Shown here piece by piece: positions 15,475-23,601 of a DNA stretch of 26,691 nt; within the stretch, counting starts at the first letter, position 1; the number at the start of each line of letters is the position of its first letter. Location: contig DASXCX010000129.1 in NCBI GenBank assembly GCA_036490955.1, forward strand, positions 1 through 26,691. Direction: 5' to 3'. The stretch comes from CAIKMD01 sp036490955 (GTDB taxonomy: Bacteria > Pseudomonadota > Alphaproteobacteria > ATCC43930 > CGMCC-115725). The notes under the pieces were generated by a model that saw nothing but the letters and a program-made list of their open reading frames with translations, ran no database searches and was not told where the DNA came from. Both the position numbers and the translations under genes were made by a program.

Positions 15475-15798
15475 TCAGCGGCGCCAATGGCCCGCGCGCC
15501 AGACCCAGCGGCCACGGATCAGGACCCAGTTGCCCGGCTCCCAAACGGCTTGGGCGTAGGGGGCGTGCACGTAGCGGCCCGGGGCCCAGACATAACGGCC
15601 CTGGCGGGGCGCCCAGCGCCAATAGCCGGGCTGCCAGACCCAATAGGCGCCAGGTGCTGCCGCGGGCGGCGGCGGCATGGGCTCGGCCTGCAGTGCCGGC
15701 GGCGCGCCTGTCTGTGCGCTTGTCGGTGCAGCCATGCCGCCGATGAACGGCAAGGCAGCCAAAGAAGCAATGACAGCAAGTTTCGCCGAACGCCTCAT
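15475..15798 (-). CDS. Small secreted YXWGXW-repeat protein
   Basis: This is a 107-residue exported protein of unknown function. The ATG at 15798 is chosen because GGAGG lies 7 nt upstream and it opens a clear signal peptide (MRRSAKLAVIASLAALPFIGG then APTSAQ). After a short Pro/Ala linker the mature part is almost entirely Trp/Tyr/Gly repeats: YWVWQPGYWRW, YVWAPGRYV, AVWEPGNWV, RWVWRAGHW. These are the aromatic YXWGXW-type repeats found in proteobacterial periplasmic or surface proteins. It has its own promoter candidate and sits between rarA and rluC. Confidence 0.85.
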   Translation of the reverse strand: MRRSAKLAVIASLAALPFIGGMAAPTSAQTGAPPALQAEPMPPPPAAAPGAYWVWQPGYWRWAPRQGRYVWAPGRYVHAPYAQAVWEPGNWVLIRGRWVWRAGHWRR

Positions 15799-15831
15799 GA
15801 TCGAACCTCCAGGGGTAGAGAGTGATGGGTC

Positions 15832-15837
15832 ATTATA
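15832..15837 (-). promoter_or_regulatory. Candidate -10 box for the YXWGXW-repeat gene
   Basis: On the - strand this reads a perfect TATAAT, about 34 nt upstream of the ATG at 15798. At 17 nt spacing the -35 region is poor (GCGCAA), so an activator or extended -10 context may be needed. It lies in the gap downstream of rarA, suggesting the small gene is transcribed on its own or together with rluC onward. Confidence 0.45.
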
Positions 15838-15894
15838 GAGATTTAACGGCCGGATTGCGCGGGAGGACTGCTGAGAACGGGCCACACCGCGAGT

Positions 15895-17217
15895 TTATTT
15901 CTGCTTGGCTTGGCGAAGTTTTTCCCAGTAATCGAGTCGCTTTTTGATCTCGCGCTCGAAGCCTGTTTCGAACGGCTCGTAGAAGCGCCGACGCGGCAAT
16001 TTATCGGGAAAATAATTAAGCCCGGAAAATCCTTCTTCGGTGCTCGGGTCGTAGATGTAACCCTCGCTGTAACCGAGATCCCGCATCAGTCGCGTCGGGG
16101 CGTTGACGGCATGCATCGGCGGCATCAGCGAGCCGCTTTCCTTGGCAGCGCGCATCGCCGCCCCCATTGCCGTGTAAGCGGCATTCGATTTCGGCGCGGT
16201 CGTCAGATAGATCACCGCTTGTGCCAGCGCGAGCTCGCCTTCGGGCGAGCCTAAGCGCTCATAGGCTTCCCACGCCGCGAGCGCGACCGGCAAGGCTTGC
16301 GGATCGGCCATGCCGATGTCTTCCGCCGCCATGCGAACGACGCGCCGCGCGATATAGATCGGGTGCTCGCCGCCCGTCAGCATCCGCGCGAGCCAGTAAA
16401 GCGCCGCGTCGACGTCCGAGCCGCGCACCGATTTATGCAGCGCGCTTATGAGGTTGTAGTGCGCCTCCTGACCCTTGTCGTAGAGCGGCGCGCGGCGCTG
16501 CACCGTCTCCATCAGTTTCGCCGTGTCGAGCATGGTGCCCGCGGGCAGCAGGGCGAGCTCTTCCGCCAAATTGAAGATGAAGCGGCCATCGCCATCGGCC
16601 ATCGCCTTCAGCGCCTGCCGCGCGTCGGCGTCGAGCGGCAGGTTTCTGCCGAGGGCTTTTTCCGCGCGTTGTAGGAGTGTTTCCAGCGCCGCATCGTCGA
16701 GACGATGCAACACGAAAACCTGGCCGCGCGACAGCAAAGCGCCGTTGAGCTCGAAGGATGGGTTCTCGGTCGTCGCGCCGACCAGCACGACGGTGCCGTC
16801 CTCGACATAGGGCAGGAAGCTGTCCTGCTGGGCGCGGTTGAAGCGATGAATCTCGTCGATGAACAGCAAAGTGCCTTGGCCGCCAACCCGACGCTGAGCC
16901 GCCGCTTCAAACACTTTGCGCAAATCGGCGACGCCCGAGAACACGGCGGAGAGCGGCTCGAAATGCATCGCCGTGGTCTCGGCAAGGAGGCGGGCGATCG
17001 TCGTCTTGCCGCAGCCGGGCGGACCCCAGAGGATCATCGAGGAGAGCCGATGCGCCGCGACCATGCGCCCGATCGGCGCGTCCGGCGCCAAGAGATGATC
17101 CTGACCGACGACGTCGCTCAGCTTTTGCGGTCTGAGCTTGTCGGCGAGCGGCCGCGGCGCCGCATCCTCAAAAAGGCTCTTGCTCTGACCGCTGCGCGGA
17201 TTGCGCGCCGCGCTCAC
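15895..17217 (-). CDS. rarA: Replication-associated recombination protein A (MgsA/RarA AAA+ ATPase)
   Basis: This is a 440-residue AAA+ ATPase acting at stalled replication forks with SSB. Visible are the N-terminal PLADKLRPQKLSDVVGQDHLL, Walker A GPPGCGKT (residues 65-72), Walker B LLFIDEIHRFN (DEIH at 121-124), sensor region GATTENPSFELN, and the C-terminal tetramerisation region (HYNLISALHKSVRGSDVDAALYW through YSEGYIYDPSTEEGFSGLNYFP). The start is a GTG at 17217 that overlaps the upstream protease stop by four bases (GTGA). Length matches the family. Confidence 0.95.
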   Translation of the reverse strand: MSAARNPRSGQSKSLFEDAAPRPLADKLRPQKLSDVVGQDHLLAPDAPIGRMVAAHRLSSMILWGPPGCGKTTIARLLAETTAMHFEPLSAVFSGVADLRKVFEAAAQRRVGGQGTLLFIDEIHRFNRAQQDSFLPYVEDGTVVLVGATTENPSFELNGALLSRGQVFVLHRLDDAALETLLQRAEKALGRNLPLDADARQALKAMADGDGRFIFNLAEELALLPAGTMLDTAKLMETVQRRAPLYDKGQEAHYNLISALHKSVRGSDVDAALYWLARMLTGGEHPIYIARRVVRMAAEDIGMADPQALPVALAAWEAYERLGSPEGELALAQAVIYLTTAPKSNAAYTAMGAAMRAAKESGSLMPPMHAVNAPTRLMRDLGYSEGYIYDPSTEEGFSGLNYFPDKLPRRRFYEPFETGFEREIKKRLDYWEKLRQAKQK

Positions 17218-18623
17218 CGCACGCTCACCGCGAAAAGCTGTCCGCCGCGACGGATGCCGAAGGTCCAGGGACCTTGGCCCGCGCCGAGGGCATCTTTCAG
17301 ATCGTTGACCGATGAGACGGGAGCGCGATTGACGGTGGCAATGATGTCGCCGGAACGCAGCCCTAAGCGATCGGCAAGGCTGCCGCTCTTAGCGTTGACC
17401 ACCGCCACCCCGCGAAGCGTGGTCGCAAGTCCCAATTCGTCGGCCTGGGCGGGATTGAGATTGGCGACTGTCGCGCCCGCGAGCGGAGTGTCGGCCGAGA
17501 GCGCCGTGGCTTGGCGCGCGGGCTTTTCGGGGAGGGCAGTGAGCACGATGGAAGCGGTAATTACCTGACCGTCGCGCCACAACGAAACCGGCGTCGGCAC
17601 ATCCATCGGCAAGATCGCGACGCGATAGCGCAGATCGTCGGGATCCGCGACCTCATGGCCGCCGATCGAGGTGATGACGTCGCCGAGGCGGATGCCGGCA
17701 TGCGCCGCAGGGCCGTCCGCCGTCACGTCTTTCACCAATACCCCGCCGGGATGCGGTAAATGAACCGCGTTGGCGAGCTCGGCGGTGACTTCCTGGCCGG
17801 TCGCGCCGAGCCAGGGGCGGCGGATCGGCTCGCCCGTCCGCGCCGCCTCTAAGACTGTACGGACCAGGGTTGTCGGAATGGCGAAGCCGATGCCGATAGA
17901 GCCGCCCGATTGCGAGAAAATCGCGGTGTTGATGCCAACCAGCTTGCCGTCGAGATCGACGAGTGCGCCACCCGAATTACCCGGGTTGATCGCCGCGTCG
18001 GTCTGGATGAACGAGGAAACATCGCTGCCGATGCCGGTGCGCGCCAGAGCCGAAACAATACCACTGGTGACGGTCTGGCCGACGCCGAACGGATCGCCGA
18101 TCGCGAGGACGAGATCGCCGACCTCGAGCTGGTCGCTGTCGCCGAGTTCGAGCACCGGTAGCCGCTCGCCATGGGTGTCGATTTTCAACACGGCGAGATC
18201 CGCATGTTCGTCGGAGAGGAGGAGTTTCGCCTCGAATTCACGCCGGTCGTTCAGCACCACGGTAATCTGTTGCGCGCCGTCGATGACGTGATGATTGGTG
18301 ACGACGGTGCCGTCGGAACCGAGGAGCACCCCCGAGCCGAGCGATTGCTGCACCCTTTCGCGGGGTAGGCCGAAAGGCGTTTGGTTGCCAAAAAAGCGCC
18401 GGAACAACGGATCGTCGAAAAATGGCGAGTGGGTCTGGACGGTACGCCGCGAATAGACGTTGACGACGGCCGGAGCGACTTTTTTCACCACCGGGGCGAA
18501 GGACAGGTGGATCGACCCGCGGTTCGTGGGTGGGGTGCGGTTCTGTGTCCAGCCAGGCGTGATTGTCGCAAGCAGTAAAGCCAGCCCTAAAGCTAGCGAA
18601 CGGGCCGTGATTGCACCTGTCAT
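17214..18623 (-). CDS. degP: DegP/HtrA-type periplasmic serine protease
   Basis: This is a 469-residue Do-like protease-chaperone for envelope protein quality control. A signal peptide (residues 1-26, ALGLALLLATITPGWTQ) leads to a trypsin-like domain with an intact triad: His112 in TNHHVIDG, Asp142 in DLAVLKID, Ser217 in NPGNSGGALVD. Two PDZ domains follow (about 275-360, VLVKDVTADGPAAHAGIRLGD; and about 375-460, NAKSGSLADRLGLRSGD). The Q-linker and the FFDDPLFRRFFG loop are typical. The ATG at 18623 has only a weak GTGGA upstream. It heads the - strand run with rarA coupled behind. The paralogue (DegP versus DegQ-like) is uncertain. Confidence 0.92.
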   Translation of the reverse strand: MTGAITARSLALGLALLLATITPGWTQNRTPPTNRGSIHLSFAPVVKKVAPAVVNVYSRRTVQTHSPFFDDPLFRRFFGNQTPFGLPRERVQQSLGSGVLLGSDGTVVTNHHVIDGAQQITVVLNDRREFEAKLLLSDEHADLAVLKIDTHGERLPVLELGDSDQLEVGDLVLAIGDPFGVGQTVTSGIVSALARTGIGSDVSSFIQTDAAINPGNSGGALVDLDGKLVGINTAIFSQSGGSIGIGFAIPTTLVRTVLEAARTGEPIRRPWLGATGQEVTAELANAVHLPHPGGVLVKDVTADGPAAHAGIRLGDVITSIGGHEVADPDDLRYRVAILPMDVPTPVSLWRDGQVITASIVLTALPEKPARQATALSADTPLAGATVANLNPAQADELGLATTLRGVAVVNAKSGSLADRLGLRSGDIIATVNRAPVSSVNDLKDALGAGQGPWTFGIRRGGQLFAVSVR

Positions 18624-18748
18624 CGTCCACGCAATCTAATCACGGTGCTGGAGCCGCGCCAGCCCGCCTGGCGTCGCGAGTCGATTGTCGCCGCTTCGGC
18701 GATCATGCTAGCTTCGGCTGTCTCGATCCGCTGCTTCGGGGGCTGATT

Positions 18749-20389
18749 ATGCGGGGGATAATACGGGTCTGCGTCCGGGCGGCGGTGCCGCTCTTTGTCT
18801 CGGCGCTGGTTGGATGCTCGGTGGTCGACGATTTTTCCGGCCGGGCGGTTGATTTCAATATGCAGGCGGAACTGGTGCAGGAGCAGACAATGCTCCTCAA
18901 CGTCGTTCGCGCCAGCTTGCGCCGTCCGATGCAGTTTACGGGGCTGCAATCGATCACCGGTAGCGCCAGCATCTCCGGCAACGGTTCGCTGTCATTCCCC
19001 TTCGGACCGGCCGGGCACCGGCCGCCGAAGACGCTCAGTCCCGATGTGTTGGGACTCGGCGGAACGATCAGTGGCGGGCCGAGCTTCATCGTACCGGTTC
19101 TCGATACCCAGGAATTCTACGAAGGCATCCTCAACCCGATTTCGCTGCAGATTTTCGACTATTATCTCGAACAAGGCTTCCCGCCCGAAGTGCTGTTCGA
19201 TCTTTTCGTCTCGAAAGTCGTTGTCACCTGGGCGCGTAACAACGCCCCGGCCGGGACCGGCACCGGTCCCGATGCGAATTGCGCCAAGAGCACGAGCAAC
19301 GCGAATAACGGCGGGTTGGACCTGACAGCCGCCCCGGTCTGTATCGACGTCACCTATCTCAATTCCGTCGCGAACGATTCCGATTTCGATCAGTTCCAGG
19401 CGATCGTCGATCTGCTTTTTGCGGAAGGACTGTCGACGGAGCACGTCGAAAGCGTCGCGCGCTACGGTGCGCCTTTGGCGGCGAAGAATCTGCAGCCGAC
19501 CGATGGCGCGGATAACGGCCGGCAAGCGGCGGAGTTGATTCAAGCTTATGCCGCGGCATCGCAGGCGGGATTGAAGGTCACGAAGGCAGGGCAGGACTAT
19601 CAGCTCGAGAAGAACACGACGAGCTACCGCTTTTGCTTCCGCGATTTCGGCGCGGTTCCACGGGATTCGCTGCTAGTCTGCGGGCGCAGCAAGAGGGGCG
19701 ATGACGAGAATGCCGCCTCGCAAAAGCGCGGCGCAGCCGGGGGCTCGGCGCCCCAGACGGAGCCGGGCGAGGTGAATGCGGGGGGCGCGACCGGTTTCAA
19801 CCTCACGCTCACCGATCAGGCACAGCAAACCCTTATCGGCCGGCTGCAGCAGGCGACGGCACGTATCTCGCCGAAAGCCATTCCATTGCTCGCGAATATG
19901 CGTGTGACATCGTTCCAGCTTCAGCTGCGGTCGACCGAGGGTATCATCTACTATCTCGGCGAGTTGACGCGGCGGCATCTCTATCCGGAGCCGGGCAAAT
20001 TCCCCGACGAAAGCCGGCCCCGTCTCATCAAGGTGCCGACGCAGGTGCCGGATGGCGCCATGCCGCGCGTGCCGTGCGACGGCGACAACAACGGCCGCAC
20101 GCGTCATACCGAGTTGATCTATCCCAACGACAAGGCCGATCCGGGCGGTGCGTCGCGCGGCGCCGCCTCATCCTATTTTTGCGACGATATCTTTGTCGTC
20201 GATCAGGGCGGCGACAACAACGCTTTCATCACTGTCGGCTATGACGGCAGCACCTACGGGCTCGCCCAAGGCGCCGACCGCTCCGGTCGTACCTATCAGG
20301 TGCTCGAGCTCGCCAAGCAGATCCTCGCCGTCAACACGTCGGCGAAGCAACTGCCGGCGACCAGCGTGGTAGTGATCAGCCAACCCTGA
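18749..20389 (+). CDS. Uncharacterised large lipoprotein
   Basis: This is a 546-residue protein with no function I can name. The ATG at 18749, behind GGGGG, opens a lipoprotein signal peptide with lipobox LVGC (Cys23), so the mature protein should be membrane-anchored in the periplasm or outer membrane. Next comes QEQTMLLNVVRASLRRPMQFTGL, then an Asn/Cys-containing central part. A Gly/Ala/Glu-rich charged insert, probably disordered, lies about 350-385. The conserved-looking C-terminal half has FQLQLRSTEGIIYYLGELTR and QVLELAKQILAVNTSAKQLPATSVVV. From memory, this N- and C-terminal pattern recurs in uncharacterised proteobacterial lipoproteins. It is divergent from degP with a 125-nt gap; a shared envelope role is only inference. 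Confidence 0.8.
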   Translation: MRGIIRVCVRAAVPLFVSALVGCSVVDDFSGRAVDFNMQAELVQEQTMLLNVVRASLRRPMQFTGLQSITGSASISGNGSLSFPFGPAGHRPPKTLSPDVLGLGGTISGGPSFIVPVLDTQEFYEGILNPISLQIFDYYLEQGFPPEVLFDLFVSKVVVTWARNNAPAGTGTGPDANCAKSTSNANNGGLDLTAAPVCIDVTYLNSVANDSDFDQFQAIVDLLFAEGLSTEHVESVARYGAPLAAKNLQPTDGADNGRQAAELIQAYAAASQAGLKVTKAGQDYQLEKNTTSYRFCFRDFGAVPRDSLLVCGRSKRGDDENAASQKRGAAGGSAPQTEPGEVNAGGATGFNLTLTDQAQQTLIGRLQQATARISPKAIPLLANMRVTSFQLQLRSTEGIIYYLGELTRRHLYPEPGKFPDESRPRLIKVPTQVPDGAMPRVPCDGDNNGRTRHTELIYPNDKADPGGASRGAASSYFCDDIFVVDQGGDNNAFITVGYDGSTYGLAQGADRSGRTYQVLELAKQILAVNTSAKQLPATSVVVISQP

Positions 20390-20421
20390 TCGGGCCCAAA
20401 GCGCTTGCTTAACGGGCGAGA

Positions 20422-21081
20422 CTAAGCCGGCGCCGCGGATGTCGTGAAGACCTCGGCGAAAGCGCCTTTGAGCGCGGCGTCGACCTCGGGCATGGGTGCC
20501 GTGATGCCGAGTGCGGCGAGCGAAGTCACTCCATGCTCGCTGATGCCGCAGGGCACGATGCCGCGATAATGCGACAGGTCGGGATCGACATTGAGTGAAA
20601 CGCCGTGGAAGCTCACCCAATGGCGGACGCGTACGCCGATCGCCGCGATCTTGCTTTCCTTGCCGGCGCTTTCGGCGATCCAGATGCCGATGCGGCCGTC
20701 GCGCCGCTCGCCTTTTACGTTGAAGCGCTGCAGCGCGCGGATCAGCCATTCCTCGAGATTGCGGACATAGGCGCGGAGATCGGCGCCGCGCTTTTGTAAG
20801 TCGAGCATCACATAGCCAACGCGCTGGCCAGGGCCGTGATAGGTGTACTGGCCGCCGCGGCCGCTGCGGAAGACGGGCAGGAGATCGGGCGCGATCAAGT
20901 CGTTCAAACGGGCGCTGGTGCCAGCGGTGTAGAGCGGCGGGTGCTCGAGCAGCCAGACCAGCTCGGGCGCGGCGCCGGCGCGGATCGCCGCGGCGCGCGT
21001 TTCCATCGCGGCGACCGCCTCGTCATAGGGTACGGGTGTGTCGTTGATACGCCATTCGACGTCGTTGATGTGTGAGGTCAT
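20422..21081 (-). CDS. lipB: Octanoyl-[acyl carrier protein]:protein N-octanoyltransferase
   Basis: LipB moves octanoate from acyl carrier protein to the lipoyl domains of 2-oxoacid dehydrogenases and the glycine cleavage system; LipA then inserts sulfur. The 219-residue protein shows LLEHPPLYTAGTSA, the substrate-binding RSGRGGQYTYHGPGQRVGY, SKIAAIGVRVRHWVSFHG with catalytic Lys144, and GIVPCGI with catalytic Cys178. The ATG at 21081 has no strong ribosome binding site. It is convergent with the lipoprotein gene (32-nt gap) and divergent from tRNA-Leu. Confidence 0.95.
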   Translation of the reverse strand: MTSHINDVEWRINDTPVPYDEAVAAMETRAAAIRAGAAPELVWLLEHPPLYTAGTSARLNDLIAPDLLPVFRSGRGGQYTYHGPGQRVGYVMLDLQKRGADLRAYVRNLEEWLIRALQRFNVKGERRDGRIGIWIAESAGKESKIAAIGVRVRHWVSFHGVSLNVDPDLSHYRGIVPCGISEHGVTSLAALGITAPMPEVDAALKGAFAEVFTTSAAPA

Positions 21082-21116
21082 ATTTTCAACCAGCGTATAG
21101 AGGCTTTTCGTCTCGC

Positions 21117-21145
21117 TTGCGATGCCGCTGCGGGTTTGCTAAATC
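21117..21145 (+). promoter_or_regulatory. Candidate promoter for tRNA-Leu (and maeB)
   Basis: TTGCGA (21117-21122) and TAAATC (21140-21145) are separated by 17 nt, placing a start near 21152, about 30 nt before the tRNA. This is the best promoter-like pair in the 101-nt gap between the divergent lipB and tRNA-Leu. Confidence 0.45.
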
Positions 21146-21182
21146 GCCGCGAGCGGCTCGGTCCGAAATACCGCCGCTCCGT

Positions 21183-21269
21183 GCGGTCGTGGCGGAATTG
21201 GTAGACGCACTAGCTTGAGGTGCTAGCGGGGGAAACCCCTTGGAAGTTCGAGTCTTCTCGACCGCACCA
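21183..21269 (+). tRNA. tRNA-Leu (anticodon GAG)
   Basis: A class II tRNA with a 7-bp acceptor stem (GCGGTCG with CGACCGC), a D arm containing GGAATTGGTAGAC, an anticodon stem CTAGC/GCTAG with loop TTGAGGT (anticodon GAG at loop positions 3-5), and a long variable arm (GCGGGGGAAACCCCTT) typical of Leu. A T arm with TTCGAGT and an encoded CCA (21267-21269) complete it. It reads CUC/CUU codons. The malic enzyme start is only 23 nt beyond the CCA with no terminator between. Confidence 0.97.
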
Positions 21270-21292
21270 TCTTCGCCTTGGGGGGCTGGGCG

Positions 21293-23569
21293 ATGGCTGA
21301 TGAATTGCGCCGCGCCGCGCTCGAATATCACCGTTTTCCCGTTCCCGGCAAAATCGCGATCGCCGCGACCAAGCCGCTCGCCAATCAGCACGATCTCGCG
21401 CTCGCCTATTCGCCGGGCGTCGCCGAAGCCTGCCTTGCCATTGCCGACGATCCGGCGCAGGCCTCGAACTACACGGCGCGCGGCAATCTCGTCGCCGTCA
21501 TCACCAATGGCACCGCGGTCCTAGGCCTCGGCGCGATCGGCCCGCTGGCGGCCAAGCCGGTGATGGAAGGCAAGGCGGTGCTGTTCAAGAAATTCGCCGG
21601 CATCGATGTCTTCGATATCGAGCTCGACGCCAAGGACCCCGACAAATTCATCGAGATTGTCGCTGCGCTCGAGCCGAGCTTCGGCGCGATCAATCTCGAG
21701 GATGTGAAGGCGCCGGAGTGCTTCACGATCGAAGAGCAACTCCGCGCCCGGATGAAAATTCCGGTCTTCCATGACGATCAACACGGCACGGCGATCATCG
21801 TCGGTGCCGCTGTGCGCAACGCGCTCAAGCTGGTCGGCAAGCGCATCGAGGAGGTGAAGCTGGTCGCGTCCGGTGCGGGCGCGGCGGCGATCGCTTGTCT
21901 CGATCTGCTCGTCACGATGGGCCTCAAGATCGAGAATACCATCGTTACCGATCGCTTTGGCGTGGTCTGGCGCGGCCGCAAGGAAGAGATGGATCCGCGC
22001 AAGGATCGCTACGCCAAGGACACCAACGCGCGCACGCTAGGCGACGTGATCGGCAATGCGGATATCTTTCTCGGCCTTTCGGCGGCGCATGTGCTGAAGC
22101 CCGAGATGGTGGCGAAAATGGCGGCGAAGCCACTGATTTTTGCGCTGGCCAATCCGACGCCCGAAATCCTGCCGGAGGACGCACGCGCGGCGAAGCCGGA
22201 TGCGATCATCGCCACCGGGCGTACCGACTATCCAAATCAGGTCAACAACGTCCTCTGCTTTCCCTACATCTTCCGCGGCGCCCTCGACGTCGGCGCGACC
22301 ACGATCAACGAGGCGATGAAGCTCGCTTGCGTCGAGGCGCTGGCCGCTCTCGCGCAGGCGCCGCCGTCGGACGTGGTGGCGGCGGCTTACGGCGATGAAG
22401 CGCTGGTTTTCGGGCCTGACTACCTCATTCCGAAGCCCTTTGATCCGCGGCTCATCATCGAACTAGCGCCGGCCGTGGCGAAGGCGGCGATGGATAGCGG
22501 CGTTGCCACCCGGCCGATCGAGGATTTCGCCGCCTACCAGCAGCGATTGACCCAATTCGTCTTCCGCTCCGGTCTGGTCATGCGGCCGGTGTTCCAGCGC
22601 GCGCGCAGCGATCCGAAGCGTATCGTCTATGCCGAGGGGGAGGATGAACGCGTGCTGCGCGCCGTGCAGCAGGCGATCGACGAAGGCATTGCGCGGCCGA
22701 TCATCATCGCGCGCCGCGAGGTCGCGCGCCGGCGCATCGAGCGGCTCAATCTGCGCTTCAAACTCGATCAAGACGTCGAGCTCGTCGATCCGCAAAGCGA
22801 CCCGCGCTACAACGATTACTCCGCGCTCTATCACAAGCTCATGGAGCGCAAGGGCATCTCGCCTGATTATGCGCGCTATCTTGTGCGCACGCGCAACCCG
22901 GTGATCGCGGCGCTGATGGTGAAACGCGGCGAGGCCGATGCGATGCTCTGCGGCGCCGTCGGGCAATATCACCGCCATTTGCAGCACATCACCGACATCA
23001 TCGGCCTGAAGCCGGGCGCCAGCGCGCCGGCGGCGATGTCGGCGCTGGTGCTGCCGAAGGGCACGTTCTTCCTCTGCGATACGTTCGTGATCGAGGAGCC
23101 GAGCGCGGCGCAGCTTGCCGAGATCACGCTGCGCGCTGCGGCGGTGGTGCGCATGTTCGGCGTCGAACCGAAAGTCGCGTTGCTCTCGCATTCGAATTTC
23201 GGCAGCTCCGACGCGCCGTCGGCGGTGAAAGTGCGCGCGGCGCTGGCGTTGTTGCGCGATCTCGCGCCATCGCTCGAAGTCGAGGGCGAGATGCACGGCG
23301 ACGCGGCGGTCTCGGAAGAGATCCGTCAGCGTGTCTTCCCGAATTCGATGCTGAAGGGTGCGGCGAACCTCTTGATCCTGCCGAATCTCGATGCCGCGAA
23401 CATCGCCTTCAATCTTCTGACGACGCTCGGCGATGGGCTGGCGATCGGTCCGATGCTGATGGGCACGCAACGGCCGGCGCATATTGTGACGCCGTCGACG
23501 ACCGTCCGTGGTTTGCTGAATATGACCGCGGTTGCGGTCTACGATGCGCAGGTCAGCGCGGCACCTTGA
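21293..23569 (+). CDS. maeB: NADP-dependent malic enzyme (MaeB type, with phosphotransacetylase-like C-terminus)
   Basis: This cytoplasmic enzyme converts malate to pyruvate and CO2 with reduction of NADP. The 758 residues match the large hybrid form. The N-terminal malic domain has LALAYSPGVAEACLAI and FHDDQHGTAIIV. The NAD(P)-binding domain has VASGAGAAAIACLDLLV and FALANPTPEILPEDA. The C-terminal third (about 430 onward, KRIVYAEGEDERVLRAVQQA) is a phosphotransacetylase-like domain believed to be regulatory. I chose the ATG at 21293 (MADELRRAALEYHRF) behind a run of G at 21280-21285; a TTG at 21278 is less likely. It directly follows tRNA-Leu and is probably co-transcribed with it. Confidence 0.94.
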   Translation: MADELRRAALEYHRFPVPGKIAIAATKPLANQHDLALAYSPGVAEACLAIADDPAQASNYTARGNLVAVITNGTAVLGLGAIGPLAAKPVMEGKAVLFKKFAGIDVFDIELDAKDPDKFIEIVAALEPSFGAINLEDVKAPECFTIEEQLRARMKIPVFHDDQHGTAIIVGAAVRNALKLVGKRIEEVKLVASGAGAAAIACLDLLVTMGLKIENTIVTDRFGVVWRGRKEEMDPRKDRYAKDTNARTLGDVIGNADIFLGLSAAHVLKPEMVAKMAAKPLIFALANPTPEILPEDARAAKPDAIIATGRTDYPNQVNNVLCFPYIFRGALDVGATTINEAMKLACVEALAALAQAPPSDVVAAAYGDEALVFGPDYLIPKPFDPRLIIELAPAVAKAAMDSGVATRPIEDFAAYQQRLTQFVFRSGLVMRPVFQRARSDPKRIVYAEGEDERVLRAVQQAIDEGIARPIIIARREVARRRIERLNLRFKLDQDVELVDPQSDPRYNDYSALYHKLMERKGISPDYARYLVRTRNPVIAALMVKRGEADAMLCGAVGQYHRHLQHITDIIGLKPGASAPAAMSALVLPKGTFFLCDTFVIEEPSAAQLAEITLRAAAVVRMFGVEPKVALLSHSNFGSSDAPSAVKVRAALALLRDLAPSLEVEGEMHGDAAVSEEIRQRVFPNSMLKGAANLLILPNLDAANIAFNLLTTLGDGLAIGPMLMGTQRPAHIVTPSTTVRGLLNMTAVAVYDAQVSAAP

Positions 23570-23580
23570 GATACCGCGCT
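23555..23580 (+). terminator. Inverted repeat over the maeB stop, possible weak terminator
   Basis: A perfect 7-bp repeat (AGCGCGG at 23555-23561, CCGCGCT at 23574-23580) with a 12-nt loop spans the maeB stop codon. No T tract follows, so intrinsic termination is doubtful. It lies between two convergent genes, where some termination would be expected. Confidence 0.25.
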
Positions 23581-23601
23581 GCCCGGCCTTAGGCGATGGA
23601 A

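Noticed and set aside
18611..18748. N-terminal extension of the large lipoprotein
   Set aside because: It would overlap the degP start and hide the lipoprotein signal peptide internally; the ATG at 18749 has a ribosome binding site and a proper lipobox.
22463..23482. 339-codon - strand frame opposite the malic enzyme
   Set aside because: It is Arg/His/Asp-rich with no domain and lies wholly within maeB.
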